Below, piece by piece: positions 44,290 to 52,269 of a DNA stretch of 64,000 bases (positions are counted from its first letter, which is position 1; the number at the start of each line of letters is the position of its first letter). The position numbers and the translations under genes are program-made. The notes below the pieces were generated by a model. That model was not told where the DNA came from. It saw only the letters and a program-made list of their open reading frames with translations, and ran no database searches. Source of the DNA: JBBPXY01 sp038200435 (GTDB lineage: Bacteria; Actinomycetota; Thermoleophilia; Solirubrobacterales; Solirubrobacteraceae); NCBI GenBank assembly GCA_038200435.1, contig JBBPXY010000015.1:1-64000 (forward strand), written 5' to 3'.

Positions 44290-45179
44290 TCCGGCGCCTG
44301 CAAGCGGAGGACGGGCTCATGCTCACCGAGATGCTCGTCGGCATGGTCATGGCGATCATCATCTTCGGCGCGACGCTCGGGGCGCTCGACATGTTCTTTC
44401 GCCAGAGCGCGCGCACCGACAAGCAGAGCCAGGCTCAGGACTCGGCCCGCTCCGCCGTCGACCGCATGGCGCGCCTGATTCGCGACGGTGTCGGGACCAC
44501 GGGCGGACCGGTGGAGCAGAGCGGCGCCTACGACATCGTCTTCCTCGCTCCCAGCGCGAACGTCTCTCTGGTCAACAACCCACAGGGGCTCGTGCACACC
44601 CGCTACTGCATCGATGCGAGCACCCTGAGCAACGAGAAGCTGTGGGTGCAGACGGTGCCCTACAGCTCGACGACTCAGCCGGCGCCCCCGGGGACCGGTG
44701 GCTGTCCCGACCCATCGGCAGCGTGGACCGCGAAGCGGCTCATCGCCCGCAACCTCGTCAACCGCCAGCGCTCGCCCGCGGCTCCGCTCTTCAACCCCTC
44801 GACCGACGCCTCGGGGGCAGTGACCGACGTCGCCTTTGACGCCTGGGTCGACGCCGACCCGACCGGCGGCGCGCCGGCCAGCGAGCTCCAGAGCAGCGTC
44901 ACCCTGCGCAACCTCAACCACGCCCCAACCGCCACGATCACGTGCCAACCGACGGGTAACGGGCACGTCATCTGCGATGCCTCGGGGTCAACCGACGCCG
45001 ACAGCCAGACGCTGTCCTACGCCTGGCAGATGGACGGCGCCACATTGGCCGGCCAGACCGGCTACAGCCTGGACAAGCCGGGCCTCGTCTCAGGCGGTAC
45101 CCATACGTTCACGGTCACGGTGACCGACCCCGGCGGAGCGAGCTCCAGCGCGACGAGCCCGGCGGTGACGCTCCCATGA
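44286..45179 (+). CDS. PilW-like minor prepilin
   Basis: A 297-residue protein with a GTG start overlapping the upstream TGA. The leader MIRRLQAEDG precedes LMLTEMLVGMVMAIIIFGA, with Glu at +5; Leu replaces Phe at +1. The segment SARSAVDRMARLIRDGVG is typical of PilW/GspJ-type minor pilins. The C-terminal third contains a PKD-like fold (YAWQMDGATLAG and HTFTVTVTDPGG) with a Cys pair (ITCQPT, VICDAS). It probably belongs to the priming complex at the pilus tip. Confidence 0.85.
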   Translation: MIRRLQAEDGLMLTEMLVGMVMAIIIFGATLGALDMFFRQSARTDKQSQAQDSARSAVDRMARLIRDGVGTTGGPVEQSGAYDIVFLAPSANVSLVNNPQGLVHTRYCIDASTLSNEKLWVQTVPYSSTTQPAPPGTGGCPDPSAAWTAKRLIARNLVNRQRSPAAPLFNPSTDASGAVTDVAFDAWVDADPTGGAPASELQSSVTLRNLNHAPTATITCQPTGNGHVICDASGSTDADSQTLSYAWQMDGATLAGQTGYSLDKPGLVSGGTHTFTVTVTDPGGASSSATSPAVTLP

Positions 45180-46444
45180 GGTCGCGGCTCGCCCACGAGG
45201 ACTCGGGATCGGTCCTTGTCGCCGCGGTGCTCGTCTTGATGATCACGCTCGGCCTCGGCGTGGCGCTCGCCGCAACGGTCAACACCCAGGTCCACGCCGC
45301 CAAGTACGAGCGCAACCGCGAGTCGAGCTTCACCCTCACCGAGGCGTCCCTGAACGCCCAGGCCCTGCAGCTCGGCCGCCAGTGGCCGACGCGGGCGACG
45401 CCGGCTCCGAGCTCGTGCGACCCAAGCGTGAACAACGCGGCGTGTCCGCTCAGCACCGCGATCACGAACGGCTACACCGCGAACGACTACAACTCGAGCT
45501 GCCCGCGCGCGCCGAGCACCCCGATCTGGAAGACGCAGGTCCGCGACAACGTGAACGGCGAGAAGTACTGGTCCACGGCGGTCAACTCCCGCGGCAGCTA
45601 CGACGGCGCCAACGACGGAACGCCCACGGGCGACGGGGCGGTCTGGGTCCGTGCCACCGCCACGGTCCAGTGCCGGGTTCAGTCGATCGTGACGCTCGTG
45701 CGCAACGACCCGCTGCCCGGCATCGACTTCCCGCAGAACGTCATCACCGCGAACTTCTTCCAGACCACCAACCAGGGTCGCAAGGTGCTCGTCGACACGC
45801 TCGGCTCCTACGCGCAGCCTCCCTCGAGCCGGCCGGGCCCGTCCGGGCAGCCCGCGGCGATCACCCTGCGCTGCACCGGCGTCACCAAGTGCGCGGACTA
45901 CAACGCCTCCAAGGGCCAGGTGCAGCCGCCGAAGGTAATCACCGGCAGCCAGACCAGCACCAGCTCGCTGTCGCCCAGCCAGCTCCTCCAGCTCAAGGCC
46001 CAGGCCGTGGCCGCCGGCACCTACTACGCCACGGGCAGCTGTCCGGCGATCACGGCCGCTGGACTGAGCAGCGCGAACGGCGCGCCGGTCTACGTCGAGG
46101 GCCCGTGCAACATCTCGGTCAACAGCAACACCGTCATCAACAGCGCGCCCGCCCCCGGGGCGCTGATCATCGTCAACGGAACGTTCAGCATCAGTGGAAG
46201 CGCGTACTTCTACGGCTTGTTGTACGCGGTGAACGCCCAGGGCTCGACGTCGAGCGTGGTCAACGTGACCGGCAACGGCAGCATCCAGGGCCTCGTGTCG
46301 GTCGACGGAGCGGGCGGAGTGACCGTGGGCGGCAGCGCCACCGGGATCGTCTACGACTCCAAGGCCGGACACCTGCTCAAGGGCAGCGCCGGTGCTACGC
46401 CCGCCAAGGGCACGTGGCGCCAGCTGCCGGCGAACACCCCGTAG
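45176..46444 (+). CDS. PilX/GspK-like minor pilin component
   Basis: A 422-residue protein, ATG overlapping the previous stop. The N-terminus MRSRLAHEDSG-SVLVAAVLVLMITLGLGVAL has the Gly before the helix but lacks Glu at +5, as in GspK/PilX tip subunits. YERNRESSFTLTEASLNAQA is the PilX_N-like region. The central part carries several Cys, and the C-terminal half is Ser/Gly/Asn-rich, with parallel-beta-like repeats (INSAPAPGALIIVNG, VNVTGNGSIQGLVSV). It completes the minor-pilin trio. Confidence 0.82.
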   Translation: MRSRLAHEDSGSVLVAAVLVLMITLGLGVALAATVNTQVHAAKYERNRESSFTLTEASLNAQALQLGRQWPTRATPAPSSCDPSVNNAACPLSTAITNGYTANDYNSSCPRAPSTPIWKTQVRDNVNGEKYWSTAVNSRGSYDGANDGTPTGDGAVWVRATATVQCRVQSIVTLVRNDPLPGIDFPQNVITANFFQTTNQGRKVLVDTLGSYAQPPSSRPGPSGQPAAITLRCTGVTKCADYNASKGQVQPPKVITGSQTSTSSLSPSQLLQLKAQAVAAGTYYATGSCPAITAAGLSSANGAPVYVEGPCNISVNSNTVINSAPAPGALIIVNGTFSISGSAYFYGLLYAVNAQGSTSSVVNVTGNGSIQGLVSVDGAGGVTVGGSATGIVYDSKAGHLLKGSAGATPAKGTWRQLPANTP

Positions 46445-46477
46445 CGTCCTGCGCGCGCCGTAGGTTCCTTTCAAGGC

Positions 46478-47227
46478 ATGTTTGTCGCGCTCACCGCCCT
46501 GCTCGGGCTGATCATCGGCTCCTTTCTCAACGTGGTGGTCTACCGGCTGCCGCGCGGTGAGTCGCTCTCGCACCCCGCGTCGCGCTGCCCTGGGTGCGGC
46601 ACGCCGGTCAAGCCCTTCGACAACGTACCGGTGATCTCGTGGCTCGTGCTGCGCGGCCGCTGCCGCACGTGCCGCACGCCGATCTCCGCGCGCTACCCGC
46701 TTGTCGAGGCCGGCACGGCGGTCCTCGCGGTCGCGGTGGTGCTCCTCAGGGGCGCCGATCGCGACGCGTGGCTCGGCCTTGCGTTGGTGCTCGTGCTCGT
46801 GCCCGTGGCGCTCATCGATCTCGACCACCGCATCATCCCCAACAAGATCACGCTGCCCGCGGCGATCGCGGCGATCGCGATTGGCGCGCTCACGCGGCCG
46901 GAGCACCTGATCGAGCAGCTCATCGCCGGTGCGGCGGCCGGCGGGTTCCTGCTGCTCGCGGCGCTCGCCTACCCGCGGGGGATGGGGATGGGCGACGTTA
47001 AGCTCGCGGGCGTGATGGGGCTGTTCCTGGGGCGTGACGTGGCGCCCGCAATGCTCGTCGCGCTGTTGTCGGGCACGATCGTCGGCGCGGTGATCATCGC
47101 CCGCAAAGGCACCAAGGAGGGCCGGAAGACCGCGGTTCCGTTCGGCCCGTTCCTGGCTCTCGGCGGCTTGGTGGGCCTGCTCGCAGGCGCGCCGATCGTC
47201 ACCTGGTACCTGGACACGTTCGTTTAA
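46478..47227 (+). CDS. pilD: Prepilin peptidase / N-methyltransferase (A24A)
   Basis: A 249-residue polytopic aspartic protease. The N-terminal GSFLNVVVYRLPRGES is followed by the cytosolic tetra-Cys loop (CPGCGTPV and CRTCRTPIS), which marks the bifunctional methyltransferase form. The catalytic Asp residues are in LIDLDHRIIPN and GMGMGDVKL (GxGD). About eight TM helices. It cuts and methylates PilA and the minor pilins at the cytosolic face. It lies 33 bp after the PilX-like gene. Confidence 0.95.
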   Translation: MFVALTALLGLIIGSFLNVVVYRLPRGESLSHPASRCPGCGTPVKPFDNVPVISWLVLRGRCRTCRTPISARYPLVEAGTAVLAVAVVLLRGADRDAWLGLALVLVLVPVALIDLDHRIIPNKITLPAAIAAIAIGALTRPEHLIEQLIAGAAAGGFLLLAALAYPRGMGMGDVKLAGVMGLFLGRDVAPAMLVALLSGTIVGAVIIARKGTKEGRKTAVPFGPFLALGGLVGLLAGAPIVTWYLDTFV

Positions 47228-47417
47228 GAGGCTGTCTCAGAACCCGTTCGCGGCCGCGGGTAACCGTTCCGCGGCGCCGGATCACCACGTCTGATCCTCG
47301 CCGATGCGCTGCATCGTCTGCGGTCAGCCGTGACGCCCGGCATCCACCGCCCGGTCGTCCCGCGCCTCACGACCGGTTTCAAGACACCCCCTTGGAGCAA
47401 GCCACGCCCGAAAAGGG

Positions 47418-47446
47418 CTCAACCTTCAGGCGCACCGCGCCGATAG
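47418..47446 (+). promoter_or_regulatory. Sigma-28-like promoter of pilMNO
   Basis: CTCAA (47418-47422), 17 bp, then CCGATAG (47440-47446), 40 bp before pilM. The remaining part of the 258-bp pilD-pilM gap (47228-47417) shows nothing I can identify. Confidence 0.6.
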
Positions 47447-47488
47447 AGCGGGGGCAGGGTCGATCGACGACCCCCACTTGCCACCGTG

Positions 47489-48547
47489 ATGAAACTCTCC
47501 AGCAAAAAGTCCCGAGCCCTTGTCGGACTCGACATCGAACCCGGCTACATCGCCGCCGTCGAGGCGCGCGTCGGCGGCGATGTCGCAGTCGACCACGCGG
47601 CGGCCGCTGCGCTGGCGCCGGGCGTGGTGCGTGACGGCGAGGTCGCTGACGTCGAGGGCCTGGCCGACGCGCTGCGCGACCTGTTCGCCGAGCACAAGCT
47701 TCCCAAGCGTGTCCGCCTCGGTGTCGCCAACCAGCGCATCGTCGTGCGCACGATCGATCTTCCCCCGCTCGGCGACGAAAAGGAGCTCGCCGCCGCGATC
47801 AAGTTCCAGGCTCAGGATCACATTCCGATGCCGCTCGACCAAGCGGTGCTCGAGTACCACTCACTCGGCGTCGTGGAGACCCCCGACGGCCCGCGCGCCC
47901 GCGTCGTGATCGTCGCGGCCCGCCGCGACATGCTCGAGCGTTTCCTCGGCGCCGCCCGTCAGGCCGGACTGCGCCCCGAGGGCATCGACCTCTCCGCCTT
48001 CGCCATGATCCGCGCCCTCGGGCGGGGCAACGCCGACGGCTCCGCCACGCTGTACGCGAGCGTCGGCGGCGTCACCAACATGGCGGTCGCAGAGGGCTCG
48101 CGCTGCCTGTTCACCCGCGTCGTGACCGGCGGCTTCGAAACTCTCGTCACCGAGCTCGCCGAGCGCCGCGGCCTCACGTTCCAGCACTCACAGCAGTGGC
48201 TGGGACATGTCGGTCTCGTCGAGCCCGTCGAGGCCATCGACGGCGAGCCCGGGATCGTCTCCGAGGCGCGCGCCGTGCTCAGCGACGGCGTGCGGCGCAT
48301 CGCTGACGATCTGCGCAATTCGCTCGACTTCTACCGCTCTCAGGAGGGCGCGATGTCGGTCGAAGCCGCCGTGCTCATCGGGCCGGCCTGCGCGATCGAC
48401 GGATTCACGGAGCAGCTCTCTTCCGAGCTCGGCATCCCGGTCGAGACGGGCATGCCCGTCGAAGGCCGTGCCGGCGCGCTCGTGGGCCTGGATCCGAGTC
48501 GCCTGGCGGTGGCCGCGGGACTCGCCGTCGAGGAGCGACTGGCGTGA
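47489..48547 (+). CDS. pilM: Type IV pilus assembly protein PilM
   Basis: A 352-residue actin-like (FtsA-fold) cytosolic protein. The ATG follows an in-frame GTG. It begins ALVGLDIEPGYIAAVEA (the phosphate-1 strand), then VRLGVANQRIVVRTIDLP and AAIKFQAQDHIPMPLDQAV, the PilM signature region. GLRPEGIDLSAFAMIRAL and the C-terminal LIGPACAIDGF and GLAVEERLA complete the ATPase fold. It binds the PilN N-terminus inside the membrane ring. GTGA overlap with pilN. Confidence 0.94.
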   Translation: MKLSSKKSRALVGLDIEPGYIAAVEARVGGDVAVDHAAAAALAPGVVRDGEVADVEGLADALRDLFAEHKLPKRVRLGVANQRIVVRTIDLPPLGDEKELAAAIKFQAQDHIPMPLDQAVLEYHSLGVVETPDGPRARVVIVAARRDMLERFLGAARQAGLRPEGIDLSAFAMIRALGRGNADGSATLYASVGGVTNMAVAEGSRCLFTRVVTGGFETLVTELAERRGLTFQHSQQWLGHVGLVEPVEAIDGEPGIVSEARAVLSDGVRRIADDLRNSLDFYRSQEGAMSVEAAVLIGPACAIDGFTEQLSSELGIPVETGMPVEGRAGALVGLDPSRLAVAAGLAVEERLA

Positions 48548-49392
48548 AGGCCGTAAACCTCATCCCGGTCGAGGAACGCCGCGGCGGAGCCAGCGCCGCG
48601 CGCACGCCCACGTACGGCGTCCTCGGCGTGCTCGGTCTGCTCCTCGTCGCGGTCACGGCGTCGGTCGTCCTCTCCAACCAGATCGGCGAGCGCAAGGCCG
48701 ACCTCGCCCGCGAGCAGGGCAGGGCGGCAGCAGCCCAGACGCGCGTCGAGAGCCTGAAGCCCTACGTCGCTTTCTCCGAGCTTTCGCAGAAGCGCGTCCA
48801 GACCGTCACCCAGCTCGCCCAGACCCGCTTCGACTGGGAGGGCACGATGCACGATCTCGCCCGTGTCGTCGGCGGCAACGTCTGGATCACCAACTTCACG
48901 GGCACTGTCGCTCCCGGCGTCGATATCGGAAGCGCCGGCAGCGGCGGCGACACGGCCGCCGTGCGCTCGTCTCTATCCGACCCCGCGGTCGAGCTCAGCG
49001 GCTGCGCGACCTCCAACGGCGAGGTCGCCCGGTTCGTCTCGCGCCTGCGCGCCATGAACAGCGTCACGCGGGTGACCATCGTCGGCGCGACGAAGAGCGA
49101 CACGGCGACTCCGCAGAGCGCCCCGGCGCCGGGTGGCTCGCCCGCGGCCGGCGGCGGTTCCAGCAGTTCCGGTGGTGACTGCACCGAGGGGAGCGACCGC
49201 TACCCCGTCTTCGGCCTCGTGATCTTCTTCAAGCCGCTCCCCGGTGGCGCGGCCGTGCCCGCCGCGGCCGGAGCCGCTCCGGCGACCACCCCCGCCCCGG
49301 CCACGTCGGCCAAGCCCGGCTCATCGGCGACGAGCACCACGCCGGGGCCCGCCGGTACCTCTTCCCCCGCTTCAGTCGGAGGCTCCAAGTGA
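48544..49392 (+). CDS. pilN: Type IV pilus alignment protein PilN
   Basis: A 282-residue bitopic protein with a GTG start overlapping pilM. The cytosolic N-terminus MKAVNLIPVEERRG is the conserved PilM-binding peptide (NLLP-like). It is followed by one TM helix (about 25-45), a coiled-coil stretch (ERKADLAREQGRAAAAQTRVE) and the ferredoxin-like domain (WEGTMHDLARVVGGNVWITNF and FVSRLRAMNSVTRVTI). A long Pro/Ala/Ser/Thr-rich C-terminal tail is unusual for PilN and may span the cell wall. Confidence 0.9.
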   Translation: MKAVNLIPVEERRGGASAARTPTYGVLGVLGLLLVAVTASVVLSNQIGERKADLAREQGRAAAAQTRVESLKPYVAFSELSQKRVQTVTQLAQTRFDWEGTMHDLARVVGGNVWITNFTGTVAPGVDIGSAGSGGDTAAVRSSLSDPAVELSGCATSNGEVARFVSRLRAMNSVTRVTIVGATKSDTATPQSAPAPGGSPAAGGGSSSSGGDCTEGSDRYPVFGLVIFFKPLPGGAAVPAAAGAAPATTPAPATSAKPGSSATSTTPGPAGTSSPASVGGSK

Positions 49393-50171
49393 CCACGCGT
49401 GATCGCATCGTCATTCTCGTCTTGGTCGCTGCGGCCGCCGTGGCCGGGTTCTGGTTCCTCGTGTTCGAGCCCAAGCGCGCCGAGGCGAGCAAGCTCAGCA
49501 CCGAGCTGAGCGCCGTGCGCCAGAAGGAGGCCACCGCGCAGCAGGACATCGCCACCGGACTCGCGGCCCGCCGCGCCTACGGTCACAACTACGCCGTCAT
49601 CGCGCGTCTCGGCGAGGCCGTGCCCGCCGACGACAACGGGCCGTCGCTCGTCTTCCAGCTCGACTCAGCGGCCAAACGCTCGGGCGTCGACTTCCGCTCG
49701 CTCAAGCTGAGCGCCGGGGCGGGATCGCCCACGGCTGCCGCCGCGGCCGGGAGCAAGCCGGGCGCGGCAGCCGCGCCGACCCAGGCTGCCTCCGCGACTT
49801 TGCCCCCGGGGGCGTCGGTCGGGCCGGCGGGCTTCCCGACGATGCCCTTCCAGCTCGGTTTCGACGGCTCCTTCTTCCACATGTCCGACTTCTTCCGCCG
49901 GCTCGACGCCTTCGTCGACGCCAACTCCAGGCGCGTGTCCGTGAGCGGCCGCCTGCTCACGATCAACGGGCTGTCGCTGACCGCGAGCCGTCATGGCTTC
50001 CCGGCCGTGAAGGCGACGGTGGCGGCCAACGCCTACCTCGTGCCGGCCGATCAGGGCAGCACGGGCGGCGCGACGCCGACCGCGCCGAGCGCGGCCGGGT
50101 CCAAGCCCACGACTTCTTCTTCGACGGGGACCACTCCCGCTCCGGCCACCGCGACCCCGCCCACACGATGA
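49389..50171 (+). CDS. pilO: Type IV pilus alignment protein PilO
   Basis: A 260-residue bitopic protein with a GTG start overlapping pilN. A TM helix (residues 6-26) is followed by a short coiled coil (RAEASKLSTELSAVRQKEA) and a PilO-like domain with a low-complexity Ala/Pro insert. The FQLGFDGSFFHMSDFFRRLD and VSVSGRLLTINGLSL region matches PilO strand-helix order. It ends in a Ser/Thr/Pro tail. It pairs with PilN in the inner-membrane alignment complex. Confidence 0.88.
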   Translation: MTTRDRIVILVLVAAAAVAGFWFLVFEPKRAEASKLSTELSAVRQKEATAQQDIATGLAARRAYGHNYAVIARLGEAVPADDNGPSLVFQLDSAAKRSGVDFRSLKLSAGAGSPTAAAAAGSKPGAAAAPTQAASATLPPGASVGPAGFPTMPFQLGFDGSFFHMSDFFRRLDAFVDANSRRVSVSGRLLTINGLSLTASRHGFPAVKATVAANAYLVPADQGSTGGATPTAPSAAGSKPTTSSSTGTTPAPATATPPTR

Positions 50172-51070
50172 AGTTCTTCCGCAACGTCTATGAGGATCTG
50201 GTCGAGCGCAAGCTGCTTCCGCTCGCCGTACTGCTCATCCTCGCCCTGGTGGCGGTTCCGCTGACGCTCTCGAAGTCGATGCCGATTCCGCCGGCCGTCG
50301 CGGCGTCGAGCGCGGCGCCGGCGCTTGATGTCCCGTCGGCTGTCCCGGCCGTGAGCCTCTCCTCGCCCGACAGCTCGAGCCGCCTCGACCACCTGGGCGC
50401 CCTGAACCCGTTCGAGCAGCGCCACAAGCAGCGCGTGCAGCCGCTCAAGCCAGCGAGCGCGCCGACCACGACCGCCGCCGCCCAGCCCGCCCAGCCGAGC
50501 TCACCCGCGGCGTCGTCCTCGGGTGCCTCGATCGGAGCGGCGGCGTCATCTCCCTCGGCGTCCTCTCCCTCGTCGTCCGGTCCCGTCTCCTCGCCGTCGC
50601 CCAGCGCCGGCCCGTCCCCGCACAGCTCGCGCCCGCCTGCCCGTCATACGGTCAGCTCGCTGCAGGTGCGCTTCGGTCCGCTCGGGCATACGGGAGGCCG
50701 CCATGGGATCGATCGCCTCGCGCCGCTTCCCGACAGCGAAAGCGCGGCCATCATCTACCTGGGGATGCTGCGCGATCACAAGACCGCTTCCTTCCTCGTT
50801 TCCTCCGATGCGCACGCTGAAGGTGACGGGCGCTGCCTGCCCAGTCCCAGCAACTGCCAGAAGGTCTACCTGCGCGCCGGTCAGACCGAGTTCTTCGATC
50901 AGACGAACTCGCACGGTGGGGTCACTCAGTATCAGCTCGATGTCATCGGCGTGGCGAAGCGGGCCGTGGCCTCGGCGCGGACTGCCCGCCGGATGAGCGC
51001 CCGCGTCTCGCGGCGCGGCCAGCGGCTCGAGCGTCACTCCGCCGCCTTCCGCGCGCCCGCTCCCCGCTAG
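50168..51070 (+). CDS. Pilus-operon membrane protein at the PilP position
   Basis: A 300-residue protein overlapping pilO by 4 bp. The cytosolic N-terminus MKFFRNVYEDLVERKL precedes one TM helix (residues 17-38), a Ser/Ala/Pro-rich linker (about 45-165) and a roughly 90-residue C-terminal beta domain (AIIYLGMLRDHKTASFLVSSDA) with two Cys about 8 apart (DGRCLPSPSNCQKVYL). A basic tail ends it. It has the position and topology of PilP but no PilP lipobox or recognisable motif. I treat it as an uncharacterised alignment-complex component. Confidence 0.75.
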   Translation: MKFFRNVYEDLVERKLLPLAVLLILALVAVPLTLSKSMPIPPAVAASSAAPALDVPSAVPAVSLSSPDSSSRLDHLGALNPFEQRHKQRVQPLKPASAPTTTAAAQPAQPSSPAASSSGASIGAAASSPSASSPSSSGPVSSPSPSAGPSPHSSRPPARHTVSSLQVRFGPLGHTGGRHGIDRLAPLPDSESAAIIYLGMLRDHKTASFLVSSDAHAEGDGRCLPSPSNCQKVYLRAGQTEFFDQTNSHGGVTQYQLDVIGVAKRAVASARTARRMSARVSRRGQRLERHSAAFRAPAPR

Positions 51071-51102
51071 AGGGCCGGCGTCCGCCTAACCTGTGGCGCC
51101 GC

Positions 51103-52269
51103 ATGGCGCTTCGTCTCATCACGGCCGGTGAATCGCACGGTCCCGGCCTTACCTGCCTCGTGGAGGGCCTGCCGGCCGGCCTCGAGCTCGACCGCGCGCT
51201 GATCGACCGTGACCTCGGCCGCCGGCAGCTCGGCCACGGTCGCGGCGGGCGCATGAAGATCGAGACCGACGCCGCCGAGGTGACTTCTGGCGTCCGGCAC
51301 GGCTTGACCCTCGGTTCGCCGGTCGCCCTGCGGGTGATCAATCGCGACTACGCCAACTGGGAAGAGCGGATGAACCCCTGGCCGGTCGAGGCCGACGTGC
51401 CCGAGGTGCACCTGCCGCGCCCCGGTCACGCTGACCTCGTCGGCACCCAGAAGTACGGCTTCAGCGACGTGCGCAACGTGCTCGAGCGCGCGAGCGCGCG
51501 CGAGACGGCCGCGCGGGTAGCCGGGGGCGCGCTGGCGCGTGCCTTCCTGCGCGCGCTCGGGGTCCAGGTCTTCTCCCACGTCATCCAGATCACGTCGGTG
51601 CGGGCGCCGGTGCGCGAGCCCTTGTCTCCGGCGGACTTCGCCGAGGTCGACGCTTCGCCGGTGCGCTGCCTCGACCCCGAGGCGAGTGCGGCGATGGTTC
51701 AGGAGATCAACGTCCTGCGCAAGCGCAACGAGTCCCTCGGTGGCGTCTTCGAGGTGCGCGCCTTCGGATTGGTGCCCGGCCTCGGCTCCCACGTGTCCTG
51801 GGAGGAGCGGCTCGACGGCCTGCTCGGGCAGGCGATCCTCTCGATTCAGGCCATGAAGGCGGTGGGCATCGGCGACGGGTTCGACCTCGCCGGCGTCCCG
51901 GGCTCGGAGGCCCACGACGAGATCTTCTGGACCGACGAGCGCGGCTACTTCCGTGAGACCAACCGCTCGGGAGGGGTAGAGGGAGGCATGACCACCGGCG
52001 AGCCGCTGATCGTCAGGGCGGCCATGAAGCCGCTGCCCACGCTGACCAAGCCGCTGCGCTCGGTCGACATCGCCACCAAGGAGCCCGCTCAGGCGCTTCG
52101 CGAGCGCACCGACTCGGCGACGATCCCCGCCGCCGGGGTCGTGGGAGAGGCGATGGTCGCGCTCGTTCTCGCCGACGCCTACCGGCGCAAGTTCGGCGGC
52201 GACCACATCGACGACGTCAAGACCTCGGTGGCCGCCTACCGCGAGCGCATCGGCTGGCCCGAGCGGTGA
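51103..52269 (+). CDS. aroC: Chorismate synthase
   Basis: A 388-residue protein. Signatures: the N-terminal LITAGESHGPGLTCLVEG, the GHGRGGRMKIE loop, PRPGHADLVGTQKYGF and the RASARETAARVAGGALAR helix. EGGMTTGEPLIVRAAMKP and the C-terminal RTDSATIPAAGVVGEAM also match. It is FMN-dependent and converts EPSP to chorismate. It starts 32 bp after the pilus operon and overlaps aroKB by 4 bp. Confidence 0.97.
   Translation: MALRLITAGESHGPGLTCLVEGLPAGLELDRALIDRDLGRRQLGHGRGGRMKIETDAAEVTSGVRHGLTLGSPVALRVINRDYANWEERMNPWPVEADVPEVHLPRPGHADLVGTQKYGFSDVRNVLERASARETAARVAGGALARAFLRALGVQVFSHVIQITSVRAPVREPLSPADFAEVDASPVRCLDPEASAAMVQEINVLRKRNESLGGVFEVRAFGLVPGLGSHVSWEERLDGLLGQAILSIQAMKAVGIGDGFDLAGVPGSEAHDEIFWTDERGYFRETNRSGGVEGGMTTGEPLIVRAAMKPLPTLTKPLRSVDIATKEPAQALRERTDSATIPAAGVVGEAMVALVLADAYRRKFGGDHIDDVKTSVAAYRERIGWPER

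Noticed and set aside
47228..47243. GAGGCTGTCTCAGAAC resembling an insertion-sequence end after pilD
   Set aside because: No matching opposite end, no transposase and no target duplication nearby; too short to call.
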